Shown piece by piece: positions 35,641 through 46,328 of a stretch of DNA of 64,000 bases. The stretch's first letter is position 1. Each line of letters starts with the position of its first letter. Origin of the DNA: Topomyia yanbarensis (lineage: Eukaryota > Arthropoda > Insecta > Diptera > Culicidae); contig NC_080671.1 of assembly GCF_030247195.1 (NCBI RefSeq), positions 8,013,343 through 8,077,342 of the forward strand. Reading direction: 5' to 3'. The notes under the pieces are model-generated. The model did no database searches, was not told where the DNA came from, and worked only from the letters and a program-made list of their open reading frames with translations. Position numbers and translations under genes: made by a program.

Positions 35641-35836
35641 TTTCTATCGTGTGGCGCACCCGTTCGACCTTCATTTGTCTCCGACATCAATAAGAAATCG
35701 ATCCCTGCAGTTTTTTAGAAGTAAAATGTTTAAGTTTCCATCATTGGGGTAGAGTGCGGCCTGCTGATGTGTGTGATAAATAAATAAATAAATAAATGAG
35801 CAAATAAATAAATAAATTAGCCTCTTATTTTTATCA
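35641..35836 (+). repeat. LINE 3' end with (AAAT)n tail
   Basis: The last coding scrap reads SLQFFRSKMFKF and is followed by a short untranslated region and a TAAA/AAAT tract at about 35768-35817, which is the usual 3' tail of several Jockey-like families. Confidence 0.55.
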
Positions 35837-36378
35837 TTCAATCTTTTGGGATTGATGTTTGACAACACCGTTTTTTTATTTGAAAGAAATCGTTCTGTAC
35901 AAATCGATTTTATTGTGGTATCAAGAAATGGCCACTTGACGAACAAAAAGTTTCGTAAATTTTACATATTTAGTGTATACCGCACGAATGTTATCGTTGA
36001 AACGATGTTATTTCTCGTGGATGAAACGTAATGTTTCGTTAATTTTAATAAACGTTTATGTACATTACGAACGATTTCGTTGGTCGCATTCGATCTATTG
36101 GGATCGATGTTTGAGAGCACCGATTTTTTTTTTAATTAAAGGGATCGATCTGGAAACATCGGTTTTATTTCAACTTGCTCATTATTATTGAAGACTAGAA
36201 AGATAGTGGTGTAAATAAATGGCCGGTTGATGAACAAAAGATTTCGTAAATAATACTTATTTAATTTACATTGCACGAATGTCATCGTTAAAAACATTAT
36301 TTTTCTTGAATGGAACAAAATGTTTCGTTTATTTTAATAAACGTTTCTGAATATTACGAACAATTTCGCAGGTCGTAT
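35837..36378 (+). repeat. diverged tandem duplication, two units of about 250-290 bp
   Basis: Unit 1 (35837-36087) and unit 2 (36088-36378) share, in order, TTGGGATYGATGTTTGA, AARGAAATCG-like words, ATTTCGTAAAT, GCACGAATGTYATCGTT, AATGTTTCGTT and ATTTTAATAAACGTTT. Unit 2 has about 40 extra bases. They are non-coding and may be a MITE dimer. Confidence 0.65.
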
Positions 36379-36563
36379 TTAATAGCATATTATTTTGACA
36401 TTGCTCCGGCAGAGAAAAACTCAAACTAATTCATACAAAACCAACAAGCAGTTCGCGATGGCTCAATTGAATCCGTACTGATCCGGATTCTGGATCAACT
36501 GGAAGCAAAAGAGGTTCAGGAAATCTTGCTGAAACCGGCGGACAAGAATACGGTTACCCAGTA
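36379..36563 (+). other. short protein-like open segment
   Basis: From about 36438 to a TAG at 36561-36563 a plus-strand frame with no ATG reads QAVRDGSIESVLIRILDQLE then AKEVQEILLKPADKNTV. The composition is strongly protein-like for its size (about 41 codons). It may be an exon or relic scrap; no family is recognised. Confidence 0.3.
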
Positions 36564-37540
36564 GTCAGACCGAGACCGTCGTGATGATCAACAATGATTT
36601 GACGTATAACAACAAGGACTCCATATTCTACCTCTATTGAATGTCTTTTGACGTTGACGGTTTGACGAATGGTGCTGGAAAATATTATAAAGACTTTCGT
36701 ATATAGCAGCGAACAATTCGTTTGGAATGTAGTAAAGCTGATTCGTAATAAGCCAACGAAAGTCGTTTCGTGGTTTTCACGAAAAATCCGTAATGAAAAA
36801 TAAAAGTGTTTCAATAGAACTACGAATGGTTTGCCATATTTTCGAAAAATTCGCGTATTTTATAAAAAAATTCTGTACGAATATATTACGAATATATTCT
36901 ACCAGTGTACAATTTTCCATTCAAATTAACAGAAATAAAAATCATATCACTCATAACACAGAGCTACAGCATATCGAAGTCAATATTACTACAGAAGATT
37001 AATTAAAGAACCTATTGAAGTTGAACATTTTCAATTTATCTGCACAATTCTAGTTAGACAATGATGCGAAGATTCATCAGCTCATACTAGTAGTCAAAGT
37101 CATCGTGGACGTCAATCCTCTCAATTTGCACGTTTCCCGGCGTTTTAACTGGTTTGTCCAATAACAACATTTCTGAGGTACTTCGAAATAATAATCAATA
37201 TTTTGAAAAATGCTGGACACTTTCCAGGACATCTAATCATATGTTCTTCCAATCCGGGACTGTCTCGGCTAATCCGGAACGTTTGGTCACTTTAATCTAT
37301 AAACAATTATTCAAAGTCTCCGACTAATTATCACCGAAATCGGAATAACTTTTGGAAAGTGTTTTATAAAGCAGAGACTACACTTTCAACTTGTTTTTTT
37401 CTATCGCTGGTATGCCTTAACACTCAACATGCTTTTTCAGATTCTTCATTTTAAGACTTATGCTTAAATAAGGTGTTTTCCTAATAGGAAAAATATCCAT
37501 GGATCATTGTTGGTATCCTTCTTTAAAAGTACACCAAGAT
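36564..37540. other. nothing recognised
   Basis: AT-rich. Words such as ACGAATATATTACGAATATA near 36876-36900 suggest further debris of the 35837-36378 family. Confidence 0.35.
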
Positions 37541-37633
37541 AAATCCGTAGATATCCGTAGAAAAAAATATTCCATAAATTTCATCTGCGGTTCCGTATAT
37601 CCGTAGAAAACCTTCAAATCCGTAGTAATAGGT
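37541..37633 (+). repeat. short tandem motif ATCCGTAG
   Basis: Five irregular copies of (A)TCCGTAGA between about 37541 and 37630, directly upstream of the LINE. It is similar in style to the AATCTGTGA repeats of the MITE at 31570-31826. Ends are not resolved. Confidence 0.45.
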
Positions 37634-38971
37634 GTGAGTAGTAGATATAAGAAGGAGATGGGTACCGATATGTACCTCGGATCCCTCGGAGAAGTGTTGG
37701 ATCAGGCGAAGACGGATGGAGTTCATGCTGACATTGCAGTACTTGATGTCGACAAAGCCTACAACACTTTATGGAGGAAAGGAGTACTACAGCAATTACA
37801 TAACCGGGGGATCCGTGGGAACCTTGGTCTTTTTATTCAACAGTACCTGGCAAATCGGAGATTCCGTGTCGGAATCGGCGGCAGCTGCTCAGAGTTATTT
37901 ACGGAAGAAAACGGGGTTCCACTAGGATCGGTGTTAGCAGTGACACTGTTCCTGGTGAGCATGCAATCCCTCTTTGCAACCCTACCGAAGGGCATTTTTA
38001 TTTTTGTATACGCAGACGATATTGTGCTAGTTGTGACGGGAAAGTCCATCGCCAGAAACAAAATAAAACTGCAGGCAGCCATAAACGCCGTGAGAAAATG
38101 GGCAATTTCAGTTGGTTTCCGGCTATCCGCCAGTAAATGCGTGATCGCCCACTGCTGTACATCCAATCACCGAACCACCGACAGGCCAGTGCGGCTGGAA
38201 GACTCCATCATACCATTCCGAAAAGAAGTTCGGATCCTCGGTATAATGCTGGACCGAAAGCTGACTTTCACCCAACATTTCCGACAGCTCAAAAGAGATT
38301 GCGAAAGTCGAAAAAGACTCCTACGGACGATCTGCTCTAGACACCCGAAATGCAACCGAAGGACCGCTCTCAATATAAGCCAAGCCTTAGTTCTTAGTCG
38401 TTTGTACTATGGATTGGAAATAACCTGTCGGAACTTGGAAGGATTAGTGAGTATCCTTGGCCCACTATACAACAGCACGGCACGACTCGCATCTGGTCTT
38501 CTACCTAGTACACCCGCGGAGAGTGCCTGCTCGGAAGCTGGCATCCTTTCCTGTCGCTGGGCAGTAGCAGTGGTCACGTTGAGGCGGGCTATTGGTTTTC
38601 TCAAAAGGACATCCGGCGATGACTGCACGATTCTGGACATAGTTAACAAAGTTCACGAAAAATACTCCCGATCACCCCTACCGCAGTTGGCCCGTTTGCA
38701 CAGACTCGGATCACGTAAACGAAATACCACAGCACCAAATGTCGACACAAGCCTTGCACAATCAGTTGGAGCAGGGGCGAACCGTAATTTCGCTCTAGCC
38801 AGCTATCATCAGTTGGTCGAGGAGAAGTTTAATAACCACGAGAAGCTGTTTACGGACGGGTCCAAATCGGACCAAGGAGTTGGGGTGGGAGTGAGCGGTA
38901 TCGGAGCAGGTCTTGCCTTTCGCCCCCACAGTGTTCCGTCTTTCCCGCTGAAGCCGCAGCTATTGCCCTAG
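37634..38971 (+). CDS. LOA/I-type LINE ORF2: reverse transcriptase plus start of RNase H
   Basis: A 445-codon open frame and the best preserved element in the window. It begins inside the RT fingers (GTDMYLGSLGEVLDQA, residues 10-25), so the 5' end is truncated. RT motif A reads AVLDVDKAYNTLW (35-47), motif B reads GVPLGSVLA (94-102; normally GVPQGS) and motif C reads YADD (126-129). Residues 155-350 match the thumb region and the linker to RNase H. RNase H opens with LFTDGSKSDQG near residue 410. A single-base frameshift near 38940-38955 ends this frame; in the next frame the sequence continues AEAAAIALALTRK, which supplies the catalytic Glu. RT copies the element RNA and RNase H removes the RNA strand. 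Confidence 0.85.
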   Translation: MSSRYKKEMGTDMYLGSLGEVLDQAKTDGVHADIAVLDVDKAYNTLWRKGVLQQLHNRGIRGNLGLFIQQYLANRRFRVGIGGSCSELFTEENGVPLGSVLAVTLFLVSMQSLFATLPKGIFIFVYADDIVLVVTGKSIARNKIKLQAAINAVRKWAISVGFRLSASKCVIAHCCTSNHRTTDRPVRLEDSIIPFRKEVRILGIMLDRKLTFTQHFRQLKRDCESRKRLLRTICSRHPKCNRRTALNISQALVLSRLYYGLEITCRNLEGLVSILGPLYNSTARLASGLLPSTPAESACSEAGILSCRWAVAVVTLRRAIGFLKRTSGDDCTILDIVNKVHEKYSRSPLPQLARLHRLGSRKRNTTAPNVDTSLAQSVGAGANRNFALASYHQLVEEKFNNHEKLFTDGSKSDQGVGVGVSGIGAGLAFRPHSVPSFPLKPQLLP

Positions 38972-38973
38972 CC

Positions 38974-39612
38974 TTGACGAGAAAGACCGAAGACCTACCC
39001 GTTGTTATTTTTACAGATTCCCAGTCCGTAATCTCTGCCATAACTTCAGGAGAGTCATCGCATCCATATGTCCAGGCTATCGAAGGTTTGCGTGACCCTC
39101 TTACAACCATCTGCTGGGTTCCAGGACACAGCGGAATCCCCAGGAATGAAAATGCGGACCGCTTAGCCTCTACAGGGTACCGAGTGCGGAGACTGATCAG
39201 TAAGGAAATCCCTTCCGCTGACATTCTTGATGATTTCCGAAAACAAGTGGAGAACGACTTCGTATCGCACTGGAGAAGTAGTCAAGGCCACTTCCAGAAG
39301 ATCAAGGGCAATCTAGAGACATGGACGGACCGGGACAGTCGACTCGAACAAAAGATCCTGTCCCGCATCCGAGTCGGTCACACAAGACTTACCCATGCCC
39401 ACAATGTAACCCGTACCAACCCCCCGCATTGCGAAACCTGTAGGACTCGGTTAACGGTGGAGTATATACTCATCAACTACAGGAAGTTGCACGATCTACG
39501 CAAACAACACCAACTGCCACTTTCCACTCGAGAAATGCTCTCCAACGATCCGATTCGGGAGGTGAGCTTATTGGCTTTCCTAAAAGACGCAGGAATCTTT
39601 GGGTCCATGTAG
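38974..39612 (+). CDS. LOA/I-type LINE ORF2: RNase H remainder and C-terminus
   Basis: Continuation of ORF2 after the frameshift. VVIFTDSQSVISAI (about residues 9-22) and CWVPGHSGIPRNENADRLA (about 48-66) give the third and fourth acidic residues of RNase H, so all four catalytic positions survive when both frames are read together. The C-terminal cluster reads CETCRTRLTVEYILINY, where related elements have CxxC...H....C; both the His and last Cys are Tyr here. A stop at 39610-39612 ends the protein. Apart from the truncation, the frameshift and these changes the copy is little decayed. Confidence 0.85.
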   Translation: MTRKTEDLPVVIFTDSQSVISAITSGESSHPYVQAIEGLRDPLTTICWVPGHSGIPRNENADRLASTGYRVRRLISKEIPSADILDDFRKQVENDFVSHWRSSQGHFQKIKGNLETWTDRDSRLEQKILSRIRVGHTRLTHAHNVTRTNPPHCETCRTRLTVEYILINYRKLHDLRKQHQLPLSTREMLSNDPIREVSLLAFLKDAGIFGSM

Positions 39613-39950
39613 ATAAAAGAAAAATCACCGCGAGGTAATGTTCAGTGAACCACACCGTCTCACTCTCGATCAAATCATCAATTTACCCCGTATTACGCGA
39701 ACGCTTCTCGTAACCCGAACGGGAGTAACGGAGGTTCAACGCGGACCTTGAAGAGCAGCACCGTTTCACCAGCGTATGAATCATCAAGGCACCATAATAG
39801 TAAAAAGGAATTCCTGTTCAATCGATGCTCAACTATCCATGAAAACAAACTATAATTACAAACTCTGGTAAATGAAATGTACATTGTTTTTTTTAATCTA
39901 TCAGGCGGATGACCCTTAGGGTTAAAGCCAATAATAAAGAAACAAACATA
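39613..39950 (+). mobile_element. 3' UTR of the LOA/I-type LINE
   Basis: Untranslated sequence ending near GGGTTAAAGCCAATAATAAA (about 39919-39938). This resembles the 3' end of the minus-strand LINE at 15107 (TTAAAGCCCTTAATAAACAT on its own strand), supporting a shared family or clade. There is no long poly(A). Confidence 0.5.
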
Positions 39951-40005
39951 GCACATTATTCCACATGCCAAATAACATTTAACATATAACAATTAATTGC
40001 ATAAA

Positions 40006-40026
40006 AATTAGACAAATCGTGACTAA
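40006..40026. repeat. SINE target-site duplication, left
   Basis: AATTAGACAAATCGTGACTA and the next base match 40568-40588 at 20 of 21 positions. Confidence 0.8.
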
Positions 40027-40567
40027 TGACGGCGCCGGTGGTTGAGTGGTAAGCGTGACCGTCACTCATTCCAGTTGGCCTGGGTTCAATTCCAGACGAG
40101 GTCGTTGAGATTTTTCTGAGGTGAAAAAATCTGTGGTCACGTCTTCCTTCGGAAGGGAAGTAAGCCGTTGGTCCCGGTCCATGAAATTGGTGGATCGATA
40201 TCTAGTCCAGGTAGTTGGAATCACCTCTCTGACGTCGGTAAAGAAGAAGTAAATCCAACTTCTATACTCTTACTAACAAAAATATCCTCAAATACTTGTG
40301 GAGTGCGCAGTAGTATATACGGCCTCTAGCAAAAGCAAGTATCGGACTAACCATTCCTTCCCTTTCCTTCCGCGACCTACGTTCGGGCCTAGCCGGTGCC
40401 GGTATTGATCAATAAACACTTTAGGATTACCAGGAGTTGCACATTGAAAGATGTTTCGCTACTCCCAAGCATAATTATCTACTGATTCCCTGTGCAACTT
40501 CAGCTAGTCCAGATCGATAACGGAGTAGCAGCCAGGGGGTGTCGCACAAGCTCAAGCTCAAGCTATG
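40027..40567 (+). mobile_element. tRNA-derived SINE, long-tailed copy
   Basis: The head contains an A box (TGGTTGAGTGGTAAGCG, about 40040-40056) and a B box (GGGTTCAATTCC, about 40082-40093) at tRNA-like spacing, the internal RNA polymerase III promoter of tRNA-derived SINEs. It is bounded by a 21-bp TSD with one mismatch. The first 230 bp match the SINE at 55105-55378 closely. The remaining 300 bp are different and end in a CAAGCTCAAGCTCAAGCT tail. The type is like the Feilai SINEs described in Aedes; that name is by resemblance, not alignment. Confidence 0.85.
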
Positions 40568-40569
40568 AA

Positions 40570-41100
40570 TTAGAAAAATCGTGACTAAGATCCATTAATT
40601 ACGAACGTAAATCACACTACTTTGCTCGAAAAATCCGATACAAAAGTCGTGAATAAAATATCACGATATGGAGGATGAATATAAATCGAACTACACTGCC
40701 AGAAAAATGCGATAGTAAACTCTTGATTAAAAATCACGGTAACGTAATGAAAAATTACGAAAACCGCAGCAAAACTCCTGAAATCGTTTAAATGTCGGTT
40801 CTTTTAGTTGATATACTGTATCCAATGTATCCCCAAATTATGAACAAGAATCATAACAAAAATTAAACATGTCCAGGGAAAAACCACACTAACTAAGCTA
40901 AACATCGGAATGTAACGCTATGAATATTTTTGAGCGAACTAGTTTGTTGAAAACATAAATATATTCATGAAAAACGAAGTTAATTATTCATTATTTCAGA
41001 AACTTGGTCACGATTTCCGCAAATTACTCAGTTCACGAAATCGTGCTTTATTTGTTTATGAATTTATGATTGAATTGTTTTCCACGGAGACAGTAAATCT
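40570..41100 (-). repeat. inverted copy of the AT-rich repeat at 3800
   Basis: The reverse complement of about 40830-41095 follows 3800-4060 base for base with gaps. The part nearer 40600 continues the same style (ATCACGGTAACG, AAAATCACGATATGG). It begins just after the SINE TSD, so the SINE may have inserted at its edge. Confidence 0.5.
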
Positions 41101-41290
41101 TTAAAAAAAATTATCCATGACTTTTGTTCACAAACAAACAACTGCGAGCAAGGAAGCTCTGATTGCTGGAGATTAAGTCAATTCTGCTAGATACTGAAAA
41201 AGTCGGCACACAAATCATTGACTTGTTAAAATTATTGGTGTTTTTCCCTTCACGCACACAAATATTTTAAACCAATTTTCTCATTAGGTA
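41101..41290. other. anonymous spacer
   Basis: Nothing recognised. Confidence 0.3.
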
Positions 41291-42725
41291 GTTTTTTTAT
41301 TCAATTTGTTTATTTGATAAGGCAGGTTTGCGTTAGCTTAAAGGTGCCAATATTGGTTTGTTTTACATTTCAAATTACTTAAAACTAGGGGATTACATAT
41401 TGTTTTTTTAATTAAACTAAGGAGAATTTATAGCTATACATATACACAAGGGGGTAATATAATTTTCGTAAGATTAGCATTTCTAGCAGGGAGATTTTTG
41501 AAGGAAATAATTTTTAACTAAGGCGGACAATTTTTAAAACTATCTTAAAACTAGGAATAAATAGAGGGCGTGATTTAATTTTGTAAAGATTCGGGGAGAT
41601 TAATTAGAGTTATTTTTTGTGGTAGTAGAGTTGGGCATTTTCAATGAGATTATATAATATAATAGTTAGAACTAGAAGAGACAGAAAGAGCTAAATGCTT
41701 CGGGGAGCTATTCGGTGGATGAGGGGGGGGGGGGGGGGGTAAAGGGTGATACTTCTGGGTATAAGAGTCAGGGGAGGGAGGGTGGATAAAGATGGCAGGG
41801 AAGAAAGTCATTAACCTTCGTAGGTGTATGATACAGGTGGAATATAGCGTTTCTGAGAATGATAGGAAATAAGAGGGGCAGTTAAATTTTTATACTGATG
41901 GTTTTTGCGAAGGTGTATATAAGGGACATAGAGAGGACAGGCTTGCCAGCACATCTCGAACCGGGACATTGGGTGGTCTTCATCGGGCCCGGAGGGTTTC
42001 CATAAGCCGAGACCTGGCGAAACTGTACTCGGTGCACGCCCAGACAATGTGCTCGATATCGTGATAGCCGTTGCCACAAGCGCAGATACCACTTTCCACG
42101 AGCCCAATACGCCGGAGATGTGCATCCAGCGTATAATGGTTTGTCATGAGTCGGGACATCACACGAATGAAATTACGACCCACATCCATCCCCTTAAACC
42201 AAGGTTTCGTCGATACCTTAGGGACTATCGAATGTAGCCACCTTCCTAGCTCCCCATTGCTCCACGAGGTTTGTCAACTTTCGACGGTTCTCTGATGAGT
42301 AAAACTGAAAAATTCGTGGATGCAAATTGGTCTTTCAAAAACGTCACCTTCTAGGGCACCCACCTTAGCTAAGGAGTCCGCCTTCTCATTGCCCGGAATG
42401 GAGCAATGAGAGGGGACCCACACCAAGGTAATCTGGAAAAAATTGTCAGATAAAGCACTCAGTAGCTCCCGTATTTTCCCCAAAAAATACGAGGAGTTCT
42501 TTCCATGTTTCATCGAGCGCATCGCGTCAATGGAACTCAAACTATCCGAGACGATGAAGTAATGGTCTGCGGTAATGTGTCAATGACACCAAGGGTATAC
42601 TGAATAGCAGATAGTTCTGCGGCGTGAACTGAAGCGGGGTCACTGAGTATGTAAGAGGCGATGAACTTTTGATTGAAAATACCGAAGCCAGTGAACCCTT
42701 CAATCATTAGGTAGTTATGTAGCAT
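41291..42725 (-). mobile_element. 5'-truncated I-like LINE: RNase H and C-terminal domain
   Basis: Minus strand. From 42725 it reads an RNase H in two frames: IFNQKFIASYILSDPASVHA, then AELSAIQYTLG (catalytic Glu), a DSLSSIDAM motif (Asp, across a frame change near 42540) and VPSHCSIPGNEKADSLAKVG (terminal Asp). From about 42200 it reads MDVGRNFIRVMSRLMTNHYT, CACGNGYHDIEHIVWAC (an intact Cys-Cys-His-Cys cluster) and ARSRLMETLRAR, then a C-terminal tail to about 41811. The RT is missing. The 3' untranslated region to 41291 includes a G run on the plus strand (41722-41739) and ends TTATCAAATAAACAAATTGA on its own strand. Relics of the same family lie at 32885 and 56392. Confidence 0.8.
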
Positions 42726-42937
42726 TGTGCAACATTATTACAAATGATCCTTCATAATCCAGAACCACCCATTACAAAGGACAAAAGCGATGGGGTTGTT
42801 TATTTATTGTTAGACCTATCCTAAGTGCTTTACTCAAAATTTAACTACATCTCGTTAGAATTTTGATGAATCATCTTCCCACGTTCCTACGACAGCTCCT
42901 CCCAAAATGGCATCATCCATAATTGCTCAGGTAAAGC
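42726..42937. other. anonymous spacer
   Basis: Nothing recognised. Confidence 0.3.
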
Positions 42938-43264
42938 CTACCGGCACTGACTTTCTAACCACCCTGATGCCATGGTTCCATTAGGTAGCCGGCTGACGGT
43001 ACGAGCCCAGGGAATACATGATGCGAGATGACGGGAAATATCGTTTCTGTCGAATGGAAAATAAACAACATCAACCTCGGCGAATAAGATTGATGATTGC
43101 GCGCTAGAGTAGTGTATGCACTGAATATATTGAAATTCTCTGCCGATCAGCATGGGATTGACGATTGACGACGCGTCGCTGCTGGCATGGGTGGAGACTG
43201 AGGAGACGCCAGGATGAATACGCGATAAGATGCTCGTCGCGCGAATTTCCAACGTGCATTATCG
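42938..43264 (-). other. unidentified open segment
   Basis: A minus-strand frame of about 105 codons without ATG at its head (the nearest stop is TAA just upstream) has protein-like composition, for example PMLIGREFQYIQCIHYSSAQ and DRNDISRHLASCIPWARTVS. A second frame opens with ATG near 43259 for about 50 codons. No domain is recognised and neither frame is convincing alone. Confidence 0.25.
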
Positions 43265-44360
43265 TTTGCTTTACTTCAAATTACATCAGAGTGAAACGAT
43301 GGCAGATGAAACTTTGAAGTGATGACTACACTATGTAATGGTGGCAAACGAAAGAAATTCGATTGCAGCAATTTTATTCCTCCATCAGATAAAAGTTTTT
43401 TTTTCTTTTTTCGTTTGAAGACGATGGTAAGCAAGACAAGTTTATTGCGCTTACACAAATTGTTGGTTTGCTTGCGGAATAGCATTTCACTTTATGGGAA
43501 AGTGCTGAGAGCGTCAATATGTACTGCTCCTTTTAAATTTGAAGAGTTGTTTGATCAGTTTTTAAATTACGCAAAATTACAAAAAAAATCGTATGTCACA
43601 TTCATATATACAGCAAAGGTTAAATGAATGTCAACCGCAAAGAGAGCTGATATTTAGTTTCCAACCGTTTTACTCAGAGACAAATTTTTTTTCACAAGTA
43701 CCCCGCAATGATGATGAATGCAAATTGCGCAAAATTTGTTACCCTCCTACGTGGGAATACCGACAGGAGATTGCCCCCGAGATCTGCACCACCGAAATGT
43801 GTTCCTTTTACAGCAAAGTAACGACCGAAGAAAAAGAACCCACTTTCACGAGACACGCTCCTTGATGGTGAAAACTGAAATCCGCAGCAGAAATTCGCCA
43901 AAGAAAGTTTCATTCCGCGTAAGCGGAGTGCTATAAATCGCTGTATTCCATCATCCTGGCGTTTCTTCGGATGACCGTTTTCGGTGGATCTTGCGGCAAA
44001 AAATAACCCGGGAGGGATTTTGGTGGATAAATATAGTAAATGTCCTGCTGGAGAGCAATCGAGAAAGTTTTTCCTTCTGCGATAAGCACCGGAAACTATT
44101 CTGTCGCCCAGTAACGTATTATGTTTAATCGTGCCATCGGTTATCTCGGGAAAGAAGCGATTAATCAAAACATGGAGATTGAAATAGTTTGCCAAAAAAA
44201 AGCTACGTTAATTAGATTTTCGGATAAAATTCGCACAACTCATAACGTTTCAGTAGTTTTGTACTAGGTATCACTTTTTATAAGCGGATTAAAGTGATTG
44301 CAAAATTGCAACACCGATTTTCAGAACATCTGCCGTTATACTCGTTTTTTCTTCTTTCAG
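43265..44360. other. non-coding, possible intron or upstream region of the exon below
   Basis: GC content is more even than in the transposon debris. The minus-strand open frame of 167 codons at 43692-44195 has no ATG start and no domain. A strong splice acceptor-like sequence (TTTTTTCTTCTTTCAG) ends at 44360. Confidence 0.35.
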
Positions 44361-45097
44361 ATTAATAATTCTCTCATAAAACATCGAACTCGACCCACCA
44401 ATATTCTGGGTTGCCAATTCGCCATCATCACATCCTGCCAAAAAAATCCAACCTGATGGAAACGTTCAGAACCGTAGTAAAGTGAAAACACAATAAAACT
44501 GTAATCCGAATAATGCGACCATAGTAGTGAGCTTCGTTGCAAAAGAAAACCGTCGACCGATTGTGGTGTGGTGTGAAGTGTAAATATTCCAATTTTTTAT
44601 TCTTCCAACCAACGTATAACCGCAACAGAGAAAAAAGAAAGTGTGGAAAGGAAACCTAGCGGAGGAAATATTTGATTTATTCGTGGAAAGTTCTAGGAAG
44701 ATAAATATTCAATTCATTTCCCATACTGCTTCTTTTTTTCCTGGTGAGCAGAGTTTATCGTGCAGGGGCTGCAACTGTTGCAAGTTTTTATTCTCTCCTG
44801 GTCCATTCGAAGGAATGAAGCTTCGGAAAAATATGGTGTGAGAAGTGAACCAGTAAAAAGTGCATACCAGTATTTACGGGGTTTGTGGAAAGGGTTTTTG
44901 GGTGCCCCGTTTGGCTGGCGTGTGATAAAACAGTGCTTCTGAGGATAGAGTGAAATACTCAACGAATCATCATGCTGCAGGTGACGGCAGACCGGATGTC
45001 CGGAAGGCGTAGCAGCTCCATCGGATGTCGTTCGATCGTTGGCCGGCGGACGTCGATGTACATCAACCAGACCCAGCACGACCGGGATCCGTTCAAG
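44361..45097 (+). other. candidate exon with 5' UTR and first coding segment
   Basis: The interval starts right after a polypyrimidine-CAG acceptor and ends at an AAG/GTGAGA donor. The first 611 bases would be leader, and the last 126 are the coding segment described separately. The leader holds several short upstream ATG frames, which weakens the reading. Transcription could instead start within this interval. Confidence 0.35.
44972..45097 (+). CDS. first coding exon of an unidentified gene (partial)
   Basis: ATG at 44972 has A at -3 and an in-frame TGA 21 bases upstream. It opens a frame of exactly 42 codons that ends in phase 0 at the consensus donor AAG/GTGAGA (GT at 45098). The peptide starts MLQVTADRMSGRRSSSIGCR and ends TSMYINQTQHDRDPFK. 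It is Arg/Ser-rich, with third codon positions rich in G and C, unlike the AT-rich surroundings. There is no signal peptide or membrane segment. Reading through the donor soon meets stops. I do not recognise the family. Later exons must lie beyond the window or be missed; the next 19 kb shows none. Confidence 0.5.
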
Positions 45098-45297
45098 GTG
45101 AGATTTCATTGAATTGGTTAGTTATTCTACATATTTCATTTTTTATATTGATTAAACCATATCAGGCGAGTAAACACCCAGGTCGAACGGGGGTAAAATC
45201 TTTCCCAGGCAGTCATAAAACATTTCTGGGGTCTGAGAGGCAGAGCTTTGCCAGAATGTCTTTCGTTAGCATTTGATTATCAGGAACTTCTATGAAA
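45098..45297 (+). other. intron-like start
   Basis: AT-rich sequence following the GTGAGA donor. Nothing else recognised. Confidence 0.3.
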
Positions 45298-45534
45298 TTA
45301 CACAAATGCGGTTCTTGTTACACCACAATCAGCGAAGGCTTGAAGCTGTTGAAGAAATCTGCACTTCTCATTAGAACAGATGAGACGCAATATTTGAGAT
45401 CGTTGCGCAAGACAGGTGAGCACTAAATACACATTGAAGTAATGCACAAATATCAACGGTCTCAAGCTGCCTCCAAGAGCTATTGTTGTTGTAGATGTAG
45501 ATGTGGGTGCTTGGAAATCTCCAATGACAACCAT
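45298..45534 (-). pseudogene. possible Jockey-type LINE endonuclease relic
   Basis: The minus-strand open segment begins MVVIGDFQAPTSTSTTTIA and continues GGSLRPLIF. APE-type LINE endonucleases have a GDFN motif followed by a substrate-loop region of this spacing; here Asn is Gln. The remainder aligns only loosely with the LLD..AL.DLVQ..N region. Short and decayed; the assignment is tentative. Confidence 0.4.
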
Positions 45535-46320
45535 TACCTCTCGATTTGTTAGTTATGATCGAAACAATTGCAAAATCAACCGTAGATTACGAATTTCTCC
45601 GGTTTAGCGATTGTTATATTGTAATTCACTCTATCAAAAACTGCAGATAATGTTGTGTAAATGCAGGATATCTGATATGATTTGTTACTTATTAACAAAG
45701 CTATAAATTTTTCTTTTAAATAATTTCTGTTCGTTTAAATTCAGGCCATTGAAAAGGGTAAAAAGTTTCAGCGTGAAAAAAACACTTTCTTGCGACTTTT
45801 TAGAAATTTGGGTGAAGCGCATTGATCAAAACTTTTGTACATTATAATGTATCATTTAGTTAATATTCTGTAATTTTTCTATGCAAAAATATCGACAGTA
45901 GACTGGGTGATGGAGATTTTTGTAGATCATCTCTGGAAAAAAACACGATTTGCGGTGTGAACTGCCATTCTAGAACTACTGAACCGATATATTTCAAACT
46001 TTGCATACTCATTCTATGTAAAAAATAGCTAACCCCTTACGTTGAATTTTCGAGAGAATTTTTCAGATAAGGCGGTCTTCTACTCTCACGATTTCGAAAA
46101 ATCGATATTTTTTCTTTGTTTAATTTCAATCTACAAGTATCTGAGAATCGCCACAGAAAGCATTTGGTGAAAATCATATTCCTTGGCATTTTTCTGGGAA
46201 CCGAAAGATACCCCCCCCCCTCCGGCCATTTCTGAGATACTAAGCGTGGTGCATCACGATGGTGCTTGTCTATAGAAAAACCATTGTTTAATGAATTCAC
46301 CAGTCCATTCTTAGCGGTTT
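45535..46320. other. nothing recognised
   Basis: AT-rich with a C run near 46210-46219. Short frames only. Confidence 0.35.
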
Positions 46321-46328
46321 ATGGATAT
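46321..46328 (+). repeat. 8-bp flank ATGGATAT of fold-back copy 1 (left)
   Basis: Matches, inverted, the left flank of fold-back copy 2 (57096-57103) and not the right flank of copy 1. See the findings on the inversion. Confidence 0.85.

Noticed and set aside
43692..44195. 167-codon minus-strand open frame
   Set aside because: No ATG start, no recognisable domain, and overlapping plus-strand frames of similar quality. It lies in a GC-even region where long chance frames are likely.
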